Source of the DNA: JAUIAI01 sp050633665
GTDB lineage: Bacteria > Pseudomonadota > Gammaproteobacteria > Burkholderiales > Burkholderiaceae_E
DNA: 64,000 bases
Direction: 5' to 3'
NCBI GenBank assembly: GCA_050633665.1
Contig: JBOEGY010000013.1
Span: 14,187-78,186, forward strand
This document shows, piece by piece, positions 1 to 8,438 of the stretch. Within the stretch, counting starts at the first letter, position 1. Each line of letters starts with the position of its first letter. The notes below the pieces were generated by a model. It did no database searches and was not told the origin of the DNA. It worked only from the letters and a program-made list of their open reading frames with translations. Both the position numbers and the translations under genes were made by a program.

Positions 1-606
1 CGAACCACTCCAGCCTTTTTGCGGCGCGCTGATCAACAGATCAATGCCGATATCGACCATATCGACCCAGACGGTACCGGAAGCAATACAGTCCAAGACA
101 AACAAACCGCCCACTTCATGGACGGCGTCTGACACTTGACGCAGATAGTCGTCTGGCAAAATCATGCCGGCCGCGGTTTCAACATGCGGGGCAAAGACCA
201 TGTCAGGCTTCTGGTCGCGAATGGTTTGGACAACCTGATCGATTGGGGCCGGCGCATACGGTGCCAGTTTGTCCTCACTGGTCTTGCGAGCCTTCATAAC
301 GATCTCTTCGCCCGGTATCCCGCCCATTTCAAAGATCTGACTCCAGCGGAAGCTGAACCAGCCATTGCGGATCACAAGACATTTCTTGCCAGTGGCAAAC
401 TGACGGGCTACTGCCTCCATGCCAAACGTGCCGCTGCCGGGCACAATCGCAACGCTGGCGGCGTTATACACCGACTTCAGCGTCTTGCTGATATCGGTCA
501 TCACACCCTGGAACTGCCCTGACATGTGGTTTACCGCACGATCAGTAAAGACAACCGAGTACTCAAGTTTTCCGTCAGGGTCTACATCGGGTAGCAGGCC
601 AGGCAT
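1..606 (-). CDS. Class V PLP-dependent aminotransferase (alanine-glyoxylate/serine-pyruvate type), 3' end outside window
   Basis: The reverse strand reads open from an ATG at 606 to the window edge, giving 202 residues. A GGAG ribosome site sits about 7 bases before the ATG. The protein has the class V fold-I pattern: a PGSGTFGMEA segment near residue 57, an LDCIASG stretch whose Asp should hold the pyridoxal nitrogen, and SAPQKGW near the edge, where the Lys (about 197) is the expected Schiff-base residue. Enzymes of this family move an amino group between alanine or serine and glyoxylate or pyruvate in the cytoplasm; the exact substrate cannot be told from sequence. The C-terminal half lies beyond position 1. 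It sits downstream of the liv operon but is separated from it by a terminator, so it probably has its own promoter in 607-759. Confidence 0.85.
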   Translation of the reverse strand, partial: MPGLLPDVDPDGKLEYSVVFTDRAVNHMSGQFQGVMTDISKTLKSVYNAASVAIVPGSGTFGMEAVARQFATGKKCLVIRNGWFSFRWSQIFEMGGIPGEEIVMKARKTSEDKLAPYAPAPIDQVVQTIRDQKPDMVFAPHVETAAGMILPDDYLRQVSDAVHEVGGLFVLDCIASGTVWVDMVDIGIDLLISAPQKGWSGS

Positions 607-759
607 TGTTCACTCCGGGTGGGACTTTCAAGCCCGGATCGTATCACGCAGTACCTTTGGCAGGTACGGCACAGAACGCCGGCCGAAAACACCGGCGCAC
701 GGGCCCGTTTGCGACCATTACCGCCTGATTCCAGCGACAGAATCGAGCGACAGAACGAA

Positions 760-800
760 AAAAGCCGGTCGCCAGAGTTATCCCCCGGCGACCGGCTTTT
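760..800 (-). terminator. Intrinsic terminator of the liv operon
   Basis: There is a perfect 14-base inverted repeat, AAAAGCCGGTCGCC at 760-773 against 787-800, with a 13-base loop. On the minus strand the stem ends in a run of six T, starting 15 bases after the livK stop codon. The A-rich other side could make it work in both directions. Confidence 0.9.
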
Positions 801-814
801 ATTGACCTGCTGAA

Positions 815-2035
815 TTAGTTCTCAGGGCAAATGGTCTCGCCAATCAGCGTCCACTTCTTGCCGTCAAACTGACCCAGTTGCTCGCACTCGATTGGATAGA
901 AGTCATCCGCGCTCGTGTCTACGGTCACACCGGGCAGCAACATCGGCACCTTAAGGTCCGTCAGGCTGGCCGCTTGCTTCATGATGTTTTCGCGGGTGAG
1001 TTCGTCACCAGCATTCTTGATCACCTCAGCCATGGTGTAAGCGGCAGCATAAGCAAAGACATTAAACGAGCTGGTCTTGTCGCCACCCGCATAATACTTG
1101 TCCATCCAGGCGGTCCAGGCTTTGTAGTCTTCGTCGTCAGCCCACTGCGGATCGGTCGGGTCTTTGGTGTACAAGGCAGTGATTACGCCTTTCGATTTCT
1201 CAAGACCGGCCGGCTTGAGAACCGAGCCAACTGATGAGGACACGTTGTTCAGGAAGTGCGTGGGCTTCCAGCCAATGTCGTACGCTTTGCGGATAGCCTG
1301 GGCAGCGAATTTCGGTGTCGTGATGTTGAAGAAAACGTCGGCACCGGTGTCCTTCAGCTTGATGATCTGCGAGTCAACTGTCGGATCGGTAGCTTCATAC
1401 GGCAGCTTGGAAACGATTGCTGAGTTCATATCGCCCAGGCCTTCAACGAAGCCGTTCAGATAATCTTTGCCGTAGTCGTCATTCTGATAGAGGATCGCAA
1501 TTTTTGCGTTGGGCATATTCTTGCGAATATAGGTGGCATAAACCTTGGCTTCGCCTGGGTAAGTTGGCTGCCAACCCATTGTCCAGGGGTACTTCTTGGG
1601 GTTACCCCATTTACCAGCGCCGGTAGCCAGGAACAGATGCGGTACTTTCTTGGCGTTGATGTATTTGTGAATTGAAGTATTGGTTGGCGTGCCCAGGTTG
1701 TTGAACAGAAACAGCACCTGATCCTGCTCGACCAGCTTGCGAACCTGCTCTACGGTTTTTGGCGGACTGTAGCCATCATCGCGGGAGACAAAGTTAATCT
1801 TGCGTCCGTTGATACCGCCGTTGGCATTGACCATATCAAAGTAAGCAGCAACGCCCTTACCAATCGTGCCGTATGCCGAAGCCGGGCCGCTGTAGGGCAT
1901 TGTGTTGCCGATCTTGATTTCGGTGTCGCTCGCGCCTGGGCCGTAGTTGCCCGCCGCAAAAGCAGCGGTCGACAACAGCGCCGTAGCGGCAACCAGAGCC
2001 CCACGGGTTAATTGTGTTTTTGTGCGTCGTTGCAT
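815..2035 (-). CDS. livK: Branched-chain amino acid ABC transporter, periplasmic substrate-binding protein
   Basis: This 406-residue protein has a clear Sec signal peptide (basic MQRRTK start, hydrophobic core, cleavage near AFA at residue 27). A type I periplasmic-binding fold of the HAAT/Peripla_BP_6 family follows, with the typical IKIGNTMPYSGPAS opening and a KLVEQDQVLFLFNNLGT segment. It should catch a branched-chain amino acid or a related amide or organic acid and pass it to LivHM. An AAGGAG ribosome site precedes the ATG. It is the last gene of the operon, after livG, livF, livH and livM. A 7-bp hairpin lies in the 69-base gap before it and a strong terminator lies after it. Ligand specificity cannot be read from the sequence. 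Confidence 0.9.
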   Translation of the reverse strand: MQRRTKTQLTRGALVAATALLSTAAFAAGNYGPGASDTEIKIGNTMPYSGPASAYGTIGKGVAAYFDMVNANGGINGRKINFVSRDDGYSPPKTVEQVRKLVEQDQVLFLFNNLGTPTNTSIHKYINAKKVPHLFLATGAGKWGNPKKYPWTMGWQPTYPGEAKVYATYIRKNMPNAKIAILYQNDDYGKDYLNGFVEGLGDMNSAIVSKLPYEATDPTVDSQIIKLKDTGADVFFNITTPKFAAQAIRKAYDIGWKPTHFLNNVSSSVGSVLKPAGLEKSKGVITALYTKDPTDPQWADDEDYKAWTAWMDKYYAGGDKTSSFNVFAYAAAYTMAEVIKNAGDELTRENIMKQAASLTDLKVPMLLPGVTVDTSADDFYPIECEQLGQFDGKKWTLIGETICPEN

Positions 2036-2081
2036 TTTTTGTCTCCTTGGATCGGTAAAACCTGAAGTCTTAACCTGCCCG

Positions 2082-2098
2082 GGCCGCAGCCTGCGGCC
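2082..2098 (-). other. Hairpin between livM and livK
   Basis: GGCCGCA-GCC-TGCGGCC forms a 7-bp GC-rich stem with a 3-base loop in the livM-livK gap. It has no T run, so it is not a standard terminator. Such hairpins often protect or process mRNA ends and could give the binding protein a separate transcript level; that role is inference. Confidence 0.4.
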
Positions 2099-2104
2099 GG
2101 CCAG

Positions 2105-3109
2105 TTACTTTGAACGCTTTAGCCGCGCTGTCATAATCCGGACGAAACCCCAGATACCGAGCGGCATAAAGTACATAAACAGTATGAGAAACACACCATA
2201 AACAGCCCACGGCGCCGCCTTCGATACTGACTCCGCGACGTTGGGTATAAAGACAATCACGAAGCCCCCGATGATGGATCCCGGAAGCGACCCCAGACCG
2301 CCAATGACCATTCCGACCAGCAATGCCACCGAAAGAAAAAACGTGAAACTGTCCGGGGCAACAAACTGAATCGCAATAGCGCCCAGGGCGCCAGCGACGC
2401 CGGTATAAAGAGCACTCACACCAAAGGTTAACGATTTGTACAAAGAAGTGTTGACACCCATTGCACTGGCGGCGATTGGATTGTCACGAATAGCCATTAA
2501 TGCACGGCCGGTACGCCCCCGAAGCAGGTTCCAGGCCGCCCAGAACAAGATCAGCATCACGGCCAGCGAAAAGTAGTACAGCCAGCGGTCTTGCGATATC
2601 GGTATCCAGGCCGGCGGATCCGGCTTGAGGATAACCACTCCTTGCACCCCACCCGTCCATTCTTCAATGGCGTCGTACTTAAGAAGCTGCGGCGTGGCCA
2701 CCGACAGCGCAAAAGTGGCCAGTGCCAGATAGAGCCCCTCCAGGCGCAATGCCGGCAGACCAAACAGGAACCCCACGACCAGACAGACCACACCAGCAAC
2801 CGGCAGCGTCCAGTAGTAGGCAATCTCGAAGTGATCCATCATGATGGCCGCGGTATAAGCCCCGACCGCATAAAACGCACTGTGTCCGAGTGAGAACTGC
2901 CCGTTAAATCCGGTCAGGATGTTCAGGCCAAGCACCGCAATCCCGTAGACAATCACCAGGGTGAACTGGAAGGTCCGGTAATCCGTGATGAAAAACGGCA
3001 GCAGCATCGCGGCAACCAACACCACCAGGGCGCCGGTTTTCTGGGCACCGGACAGTTTCGCGCCCGAAGCGAGGGCGGCAAGTTCGCGTGTATTTAGTGG
3101 CATTGTCAT
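2105..3109 (-). CDS. livM: Branched-chain amino acid ABC transporter permease
   Basis: This 334-residue polytopic membrane protein has many hydrophobic segments and the family signatures LNILTGFNGQFSLGHSAFYAVGAYTAA and a LRGRTGRALMAIRDNPIAASAMGVN loop, the coupling region that meets the ATPase. It is one of the two permease halves that carry the ligand through the inner membrane. It starts 2 bases after the livH stop, so the two are surely cotranscribed. The length is normal for LivM without the long N-terminal extension of E. coli. Confidence 0.92.
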   Translation of the reverse strand: MTMPLNTRELAALASGAKLSGAQKTGALVVLVAAMLLPFFITDYRTFQFTLVIVYGIAVLGLNILTGFNGQFSLGHSAFYAVGAYTAAIMMDHFEIAYYWTLPVAGVVCLVVGFLFGLPALRLEGLYLALATFALSVATPQLLKYDAIEEWTGGVQGVVILKPDPPAWIPISQDRWLYYFSLAVMLILFWAAWNLLRGRTGRALMAIRDNPIAASAMGVNTSLYKSLTFGVSALYTGVAGALGAIAIQFVAPDSFTFFLSVALLVGMVIGGLGSLPGSIIGGFVIVFIPNVAESVSKAAPWAVYGVFLILFMYFMPLGIWGFVRIMTARLKRSK

Positions 3110-3111
3110 AG

Positions 3112-3990
3112 TCAGACTCGCTTAACAACTAGCTGGCCAAACAAGCCGCTCGGTTTAAACACCAACACCGTCACAATCAAGACCAATGCAAAAGTCAGTT
3201 TCAGTTCGTGGCCAACGCCCGGCACATAAGTGCCGACCAGATTTTCAAGCACCCCGACAAAGAAGCCACCGGCTACCGCTCCGGCCGGGTTGCTGATCCC
3301 GCCCAGCAGCGCTCCGGCAAAACCGTAAAGCAGAATGCCGGCCATCATGTTGGGCTCAAGGAACACCGTGTGGGCGACCATCATGCCGCCAACCGCGCCG
3401 ATGGCGGCCGCCAGACCCCAGCCAAGCGCCAGCATCCAGCCAACCGGAATTCCCACCAGTCTTGCCGAAGCCGGGTCTTGCGCGGAAGCGCGCATGGCCA
3501 GTCCGACCGGCGTAAACCGAAAGAACAGGAAGACCGCCCCCAGCACGAGCATCGTGACGCCGATGACCCCCAGGTCATGGGTACTGACGAAACGATTGCC
3601 AAACACCGGAGCCTCCGGAAACGGGCTCGGAAACGGCTTGATCGTGAAATCCCAGATCCAGCCGGCCAGCGCATTGAAAATCGTTAGCAGGCCAATGAAG
3701 ACAATCACCTCGTTCAACACCGAGGTGCCCTCCACCGGACGCACGATAATCCGCTCGATTAACGCACCACCGGCAAATGAAATCGCCAGGGTCATGAAAA
3801 ACGCAGCCCAATAACCAAATCCGGCCTGCAACAAAGTGTAGGCAAGATAGGTTGAGAACATGGCCATCTCACCCTGAGCAAAGTTCAGGTGATCAGTGGC
3901 CTGGTAAATCATGACAACGGCAAGCGCCGTACAGGCATAGACTCCGCCGAATGACAGGCCTGAGAAAAATTGTTGTAGAAAGAGATCCAT
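3112..3990 (-). CDS. livH: Branched-chain amino acid ABC transporter permease
   Basis: This 292-residue integral membrane protein carries the LivH hallmarks: FFSGLSFGGVYACTALAVVMIYQATDHLNFAQGEMAMFSTY at the N-terminus and a MRASAQDPASARLVGI loop near residue 165 that fits the EAA-like coupling helix. It pairs with LivM to form the channel. It lies 2 bases downstream of livF and 2 bases upstream of livM, so expression is tightly coupled. The predicted start ATG at 3990 gives the normal family length. Confidence 0.92.
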   Translation of the reverse strand: MDLFLQQFFSGLSFGGVYACTALAVVMIYQATDHLNFAQGEMAMFSTYLAYTLLQAGFGYWAAFFMTLAISFAGGALIERIIVRPVEGTSVLNEVIVFIGLLTIFNALAGWIWDFTIKPFPSPFPEAPVFGNRFVSTHDLGVIGVTMLVLGAVFLFFRFTPVGLAMRASAQDPASARLVGIPVGWMLALGWGLAAAIGAVGGMMVAHTVFLEPNMMAGILLYGFAGALLGGISNPAGAVAGGFFVGVLENLVGTYVPGVGHELKLTFALVLIVTVLVFKPSGLFGQLVVKRV

Positions 3991-3992
3991 CC

Positions 3993-4703
3993 TCAGTACC
4001 CTAGATAAGCTTTGCGGACACTTTCGTCCTGACCAATTTCTTCGGCGCTGCCACTCATGATGATTTTGCCGGTCTCGATCAAATAGGCATGACTGGCGAT
4101 ACCGAGCGCCAGTGAAGCGTTTTGCTCAACAATCAGCATACTGACCTGCCGGTCTTTATTGATGGCACCCAGAATGTCGAACAGTTCTTCTGTCAGGTTC
4201 GGGGCCAGGCCAAAAGACGGCTCATCAAGCAGCATCAGTTTGGGTCGCATCATCAGTGCCCGCCCGACCGCAAGCATTTGTTGCTCGCCGCCAGACAAGG
4301 TACCGGCTTGTTGAGTGCGCCGCTCCTGGAGCCTTGGAAAGTACTTGAACACCTGCTCCATGTCTTCGGCAATACCGGCTCTGTCTTTCCGGGTGTATGC
4401 CCCGAGCCGCAGGTTTTCCTCGGCGCTTAGACGCACAAAAGTGCCCCGGCCTTCAGGCACATGAGCAATGCCGACACCGGCGATTGATTCGGTCGATTTG
4501 CCAGAAATGCGCGAACCGGCGAAGCTCACCTCACCGCGGGTGCGGATCATGCCGCAGATCGCCCGCAGCGTTGTGGTCTTGCCCGCGCCATTGGCACCGA
4601 GGATGGTGATGATGCCGCCCTCATCGAGTTCAAAAGAAACGCCGCGCAGCACTTGTGTCTGCCCGTAAAACGCCTCCAGGTCTTTTACTTCTAATAGCGC
4701 CAT
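3993..4703 (-). CDS. livF: Branched-chain amino acid ABC transporter ATP-binding protein
   Basis: This 236-residue ABC ATPase has a Walker A GANGAGKT at residues 36-43, the signature LSGGEQQ, Walker B LMLLDEP and a switch His-free IVEQNA segment typical of LivF. It should power import through LivHM as a heterodimer with LivG. Its ATG overlaps the livG TGA by the ATGA arrangement, which favours translational coupling. Length and motifs are intact. Confidence 0.93.
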   Translation of the reverse strand: MALLEVKDLEAFYGQTQVLRGVSFELDEGGIITILGANGAGKTTTLRAICGMIRTRGEVSFAGSRISGKSTESIAGVGIAHVPEGRGTFVRLSAEENLRLGAYTRKDRAGIAEDMEQVFKYFPRLQERRTQQAGTLSGGEQQMLAVGRALMMRPKLMLLDEPSFGLAPNLTEELFDILGAINKDRQVSMLIVEQNASLALGIASHAYLIETGKIIMSGSAEEIGQDESVRKAYLGY

Positions 4704-5479
4704 CAGTGCCCCTTGCCCAGATAGGCCCGAATGACTTCGGCGTCGTTGCGCACGTGATCAGGCGTTCCTTCGGCGATTTTGCGGCCGAAATTCAAAACGA
4801 CAACCTGCTCTGAAATAGACATCACGAGACTCATGTGGTGCTCAACAACCAGGACAGTCAGCTTGTGATCGTCACGAATCTTCTGAAACAACTTGCCGAG
4901 CTCTTCGACTTCTTCGTGGTTCAGACCGCCGGCCGGCTCATCAAGCAATAACAGTTTTGGCTCACTGGCCAGCGCCCGCGCCAGCTCGACACGCTTCTGC
5001 GTGCCAAACGGCAGCGAAGCAGAAGGCAGATGAGCCACTTCGGTGAGATTCAGGTATTCGAGCAAACTCCAGGCCCGCTCTTCGATCTCGCGTTCTTCAC
5101 GGGTGATCCATGGCATGCGCAACGCATTGGAGAGGAAGCCGCCGGAACTCTGACTGTGCGCGCCCACTTTGACGTTATCCAGAACAGTCAGGCGGCTGAA
5201 CAGCGCCAGGTTCTGAAAAGTGCGGCCGATTCGCAAACTGGCCATCTGATGGGCTGGTGACGACAGGATTGACGTGCCGTCGATTCTGATGTCGCCCGAG
5301 TTGGGAACATACAGACGGCTCAGACAATTAAAGAGAGTCGTTTTGCCTGCGCCATTGGGACCAATCAGTCCGACAATCGCGCCGCGAGGAACATCAAAGC
5401 TAACTGAATCCAGGGCAACAATGCCGCCGAACTTCACCATCACGTCTTTGACTTCGAGAATATGACTTGCTGCATTCAT
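4703..5479 (-). CDS. livG: Branched-chain amino acid ABC transporter ATP-binding protein
   Basis: This 258-residue ABC ATPase has Walker A GPNGAGKTT at 40-48, an atypical but family-normal signature LPFGTQKRVE, Walker B LLLLDEPAGGL and the H-loop VVEHHM. The start is placed at the ATG at 5479 (MNAASHILEV), because the family begins just before LEVKDV. A longer frame upstream to 5563 has no support. No good ribosome site precedes this ATG. Instead the TGA of a 17-codon leader ORF overlaps it as ATGA, so livG may be translated by coupling to that leader. First full gene of the operon. Confidence 0.9.
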   Translation of the reverse strand: MNAASHILEVKDVMVKFGGIVALDSVSFDVPRGAIVGLIGPNGAGKTTLFNCLSRLYVPNSGDIRIDGTSILSSPAHQMASLRIGRTFQNLALFSRLTVLDNVKVGAHSQSSGGFLSNALRMPWITREEREIEERAWSLLEYLNLTEVAHLPSASLPFGTQKRVELARALASEPKLLLLDEPAGGLNHEEVEELGKLFQKIRDDHKLTVLVVEHHMSLVMSISEQVVVLNFGRKIAEGTPDHVRNDAEVIRAYLGKGH

Positions 5480-5529
5480 AATGCAACCGCACACGAACTG
5501 AACCCGTGCGCGGGACAACGCTGCTCCAT
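5476..5529 (-). CDS. Possible 17-residue leader peptide coupled to livG
   Basis: An ATG at 5529 follows a strong GGGGAGGAGA ribosome site at good spacing and opens a 17-codon frame, MEQRCPAHGFSSCAVAL. Its TGA (5478-5476) overlaps the livG ATG as ATGA. livG itself lacks a ribosome site, which makes the leader the likely entry point for ribosomes. The peptide has only one Leu, one Val pair and no Ile run, so it does not look like a branched-chain attenuator. It may serve only to load ribosomes. Confidence 0.5.
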   Translation of the reverse strand: MEQRCPAHGFSSCAVAL

Positions 5530-5559
5530 TGAGTATCTCCTCCCCCTGAGTACGGCGTA

Positions 5560-5589
5560 ACAATACAGGGGCTGCGATTGTTATGGCAA
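5560..5589 (-). promoter_or_regulatory. Candidate sigma-70 promoter of the liv operon
   Basis: On the minus strand TTGCCA (5589-5584) and TATTGT (5565-5560) are 18 bases apart and would start RNA near 5552, a short distance before the leader ATG. Nearby the intergenic region also holds the 12-base palindrome AAGCAATTGCTT (5631-5642) and an AAGTGCTTAT/ATAGGCACTT inverted repeat (5588-5597 and 5615-5624). These could bind a regulator. All are weak, sequence-only calls. Confidence 0.3.
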
Positions 5590-5709
5590 GTGCTTATCCA
5601 CTTTGAATTCGCAAATAGGCACTTAGACCAAAGCAATTGCTTACGGTGACATACAGTCGACGCGATAACTGCGGCTACACTTTGCGCAACTCCGGAAAAC
5701 AGACCCATT

Positions 5710-8379
5710 GTGAAACACCAGGATCCCAGCCAGAAGTCGCGTAATACCGCGCCAGTCAAGCCGTCCAAGTCGTCATCGCCAAACTCGGATGCGGCTGCAC
5801 TCGCCGGTCACACACCCATGATGCAGCAATACCTCGGCCTGAAAAAAGGCCACGAAGAGATGTTGCTGTTCTATCGCATGGGCGATTTTTACGAGTTGTT
5901 TTTTGAAGACGCAAAACGGGCATCGCGCCTGCTTGGCATCACGCTGACCAAACGGGGCGCCACTAACGGCGAGCCGATTCCAATGGCCGGTGTGCCGTTT
6001 CACTCTGTGGACCAATACCTTGCCCGATTGATCAGAGCCGGCGAATCAGTGGCGATATGCGAACAGATCGGCGATCCGGCAACCAGCAAAGGCCCGGTTG
6101 AACGGAAAGTTGTGCGAGTCGTCACACCAGGCACTCTGATTGAAGATCAATGGCTGCCGGAACGACAAGACAGTCTGTTGCTGGCCATCATGCCGGGCAA
6201 AGTCACGGGGCTGGCCTGGCTGGCGCTGGCCAGCGGCGAATGCTGGCTGACCCAGGTGGCCGACAACCGCCTGACAGAAGAACTTGATCGCCTGCAACCA
6301 GCCGAGGTGCTGGTACCAGCTGACAGCGGCGTTGTGCTTGACAGCCGATACAAAAAAACCGAGATGGACCGCTGGCACTTTGATGCAGATCGCGGTCAAC
6401 GCACCCTGGTATCCCTGACCGACACCCGTAATCTGCAGGCGTTTGGCATTGGCGACTGGCCTGCTGCACTGGCAAGTGCCAGCGCCCTGATTGACTACGC
6501 CAGCCAGACACAACAACGCGATCTCTCGCATCTCACCCGAATCCAGGCCTACGACGATGCGCAATCGATCGGCCTTGATCCGGCGGCCCGACAAAACCTG
6601 GAAATCCTGTCGCCGCTGCGCGATGCCGACGGCCCCTGCCTGTTATCGGTTGTCGATCAGTGCGCGACGGGCGCTGGCGGGCGCTTGCTGCGCCGCTGGC
6701 TGGTCGCCCCGCCACGCGATCCCTCTGTAGCGTCGGGCCGCCACGAATGTATTGCCGCGTTGCTGCGCGAGGGCGTGACGGAGCTGACTTCATCGCTGAA
6801 ACACCTGCCTGATCTGGAGCGTATTGCGGCCCGGGTTGCCATGACCAGCGCCCGACCGCGCGACCTGGCCGCGCTACGCGATGCAGCACAGCCGCTTCGA
6901 GACATTCAGTCCCGGCTTGGCCAGCCCGCACTGGCCGAACCGTTTGCGGCCCTGATCGGGGAACTGACGCTGCCAGCGCAGGCGCACGACTTACTGAACC
7001 GGGCAATCAAACCAGAACCGGCAGCCGTTGTACGCGAAGGCGGTGTGATTCTGACGGGCTACGACCAAACCCTGGACGAGTTGCGCGCAATCGACGAGGA
7101 TTGCGGCGAATTTCTGGCCCGGATGGAAGCGGCAGAAAGAGAGCGCACCGGAATTGCCACCCTTAAAGTCGGTTTCAATCAGGTGCACGGTTTTTTCATT
7201 GAAGTCTCGCGCAGTCAGAGCGGTTCGGTGCCGCCTGAATACCGGCGCCGCCAGACACTCAAGAATGCCGAGCGCTTCATTACCCCTGAGCTGAAAACAT
7301 TCGAAGACCGTGCTTTGTCGGCCAAAGAACGTGCCCTGGCGCGCGAAAAACACTTGTTTGATGAATTGCTCACGCAGTTGGCGGACGCCGTGCCCGCCTG
7401 GCAGCGGATTGGCAGCGCCATCGCCCAGATAGACGTTCTGACCGGTTTTGCTGTGCTGGCCGAGCAACGTCACTGGTGCCGCCCGGACTTCGTCCGGCAA
7501 CCGGGTATTGAATTGCGCGGTGCGCGCCACCCGGTGGTTGAAACCACGATTGAACAATATGTCCCGAATGACTGCGTGCTCAGCCCCGGCAAGGCTTTTA
7601 TTATTCTGACCGGACCAAACATGGGCGGTAAGTCCACGTATATGCGCTCGGTCGCGCTGATCACGCTGCTCGCCTATGTCGGGAGTTTCGTGCCGGCCGC
7701 CCGCTGCACGCTCGGCCCGATCGATCGCATCTACACCCGGATTGGCGCCTCCGATGACCTGGCGGGCGGGCGCTCGACCTTTATGGTTGAGATGACCGAA
7801 GCGGCCGCCATTCTGAGCGGCGCTACCGACGCTTCGCTCGTCTTGATGGACGAGATCGGACGCGGCACCTCCACCTTTGATGGCTTGTCGCTCGCCCATG
7901 CCATCGGGGAGCGACTGGTGACGAACAATCGCTCGCTGACCTTGTTCGCCACCCACTACTTTGAAATCACGCGCATGGCCGAACGTCATCCGCAAGTCAC
8001 CAACCGCCATCTATCGGCGGTAGAAGGTCGGCAAGGCGTGGTGTTTATGCACGAAGTCAAAGACGGCCCGGCCAGTCGCAGCTATGGACTACAAGTGGCG
8101 CGGCTGGCCGGTCTGCCCGCTCCGGTAATCCGGGCTGCGGGAAGCCTGCTCAGCAAACTCGAGGCCCGCGATGCCGCCAACCCGGACCAGATTGATCTGT
8201 TCGATACCGGCGGCGAACCTGATCACCCCGACTGGCTTGAACAGGCCGAACCAGACCCGACCAGCGAAGCGTTGCTCGAGCAGTTGCAGACCCTCGACCC
8301 CGACCGACTCACACCGCGCGAAGCACTTGATGCGCTGTACCAGCTCAAGCAGATTATCGACTCGCCCCGGGAAAACTGA
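5710..8379 (+). CDS. mutS: DNA mismatch repair protein MutS
   Basis: This 889-residue protein matches MutS along its whole length. The mismatch-reading motif GDFYELF (Phe60 and Glu62) sits in domain I. The ATPase has Walker A GPNMGGKST at about 635-643, Walker B VLMDEIGRGTSTFDG and the TLFATHYFE His. The C-terminus ends in a short acidic, probably tetramer- or clamp-binding tail. It binds mispaired bases and starts MutL-dependent repair. The start is a GTG at 5710. The first ~35 residues are Ser/Pro/Lys-rich and not part of the usual core, which begins at MMQQYLGLKK, so a later start is possible. It diverges from the liv operon. Confidence 0.97.
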   Translation: MKHQDPSQKSRNTAPVKPSKSSSPNSDAAALAGHTPMMQQYLGLKKGHEEMLLFYRMGDFYELFFEDAKRASRLLGITLTKRGATNGEPIPMAGVPFHSVDQYLARLIRAGESVAICEQIGDPATSKGPVERKVVRVVTPGTLIEDQWLPERQDSLLLAIMPGKVTGLAWLALASGECWLTQVADNRLTEELDRLQPAEVLVPADSGVVLDSRYKKTEMDRWHFDADRGQRTLVSLTDTRNLQAFGIGDWPAALASASALIDYASQTQQRDLSHLTRIQAYDDAQSIGLDPAARQNLEILSPLRDADGPCLLSVVDQCATGAGGRLLRRWLVAPPRDPSVASGRHECIAALLREGVTELTSSLKHLPDLERIAARVAMTSARPRDLAALRDAAQPLRDIQSRLGQPALAEPFAALIGELTLPAQAHDLLNRAIKPEPAAVVREGGVILTGYDQTLDELRAIDEDCGEFLARMEAAERERTGIATLKVGFNQVHGFFIEVSRSQSGSVPPEYRRRQTLKNAERFITPELKTFEDRALSAKERALAREKHLFDELLTQLADAVPAWQRIGSAIAQIDVLTGFAVLAEQRHWCRPDFVRQPGIELRGARHPVVETTIEQYVPNDCVLSPGKAFIILTGPNMGGKSTYMRSVALITLLAYVGSFVPAARCTLGPIDRIYTRIGASDDLAGGRSTFMVEMTEAAAILSGATDASLVLMDEIGRGTSTFDGLSLAHAIGERLVTNNRSLTLFATHYFEITRMAERHPQVTNRHLSAVEGRQGVVFMHEVKDGPASRSYGLQVARLAGLPAPVIRAAGSLLSKLEARDAANPDQIDLFDTGGEPDHPDWLEQAEPDPTSEALLEQLQTLDPDRLTPREALDALYQLKQIIDSPREN

Positions 8380-8438
8380 TCAAGTCGCTCAACAGCCTGC
8401 GACGGCATTTCCTGACAACAGGACTGCTCGGCGCCTAC

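Noticed and set aside
136..522. Plus-strand ORF at the left end
   Set aside because: It is antisense to the class V aminotransferase, whose motifs are clear on the other strand.
5476..5529. Classic branched-chain amino acid attenuator
   Set aside because: The leader peptide has one Leu and no Ile, and I see no terminator/antiterminator pair after it.
5480..5563. Longer livG start at 5563
   Set aside because: The added 28 residues do not fit the family, and the ribosome site there serves a different frame.
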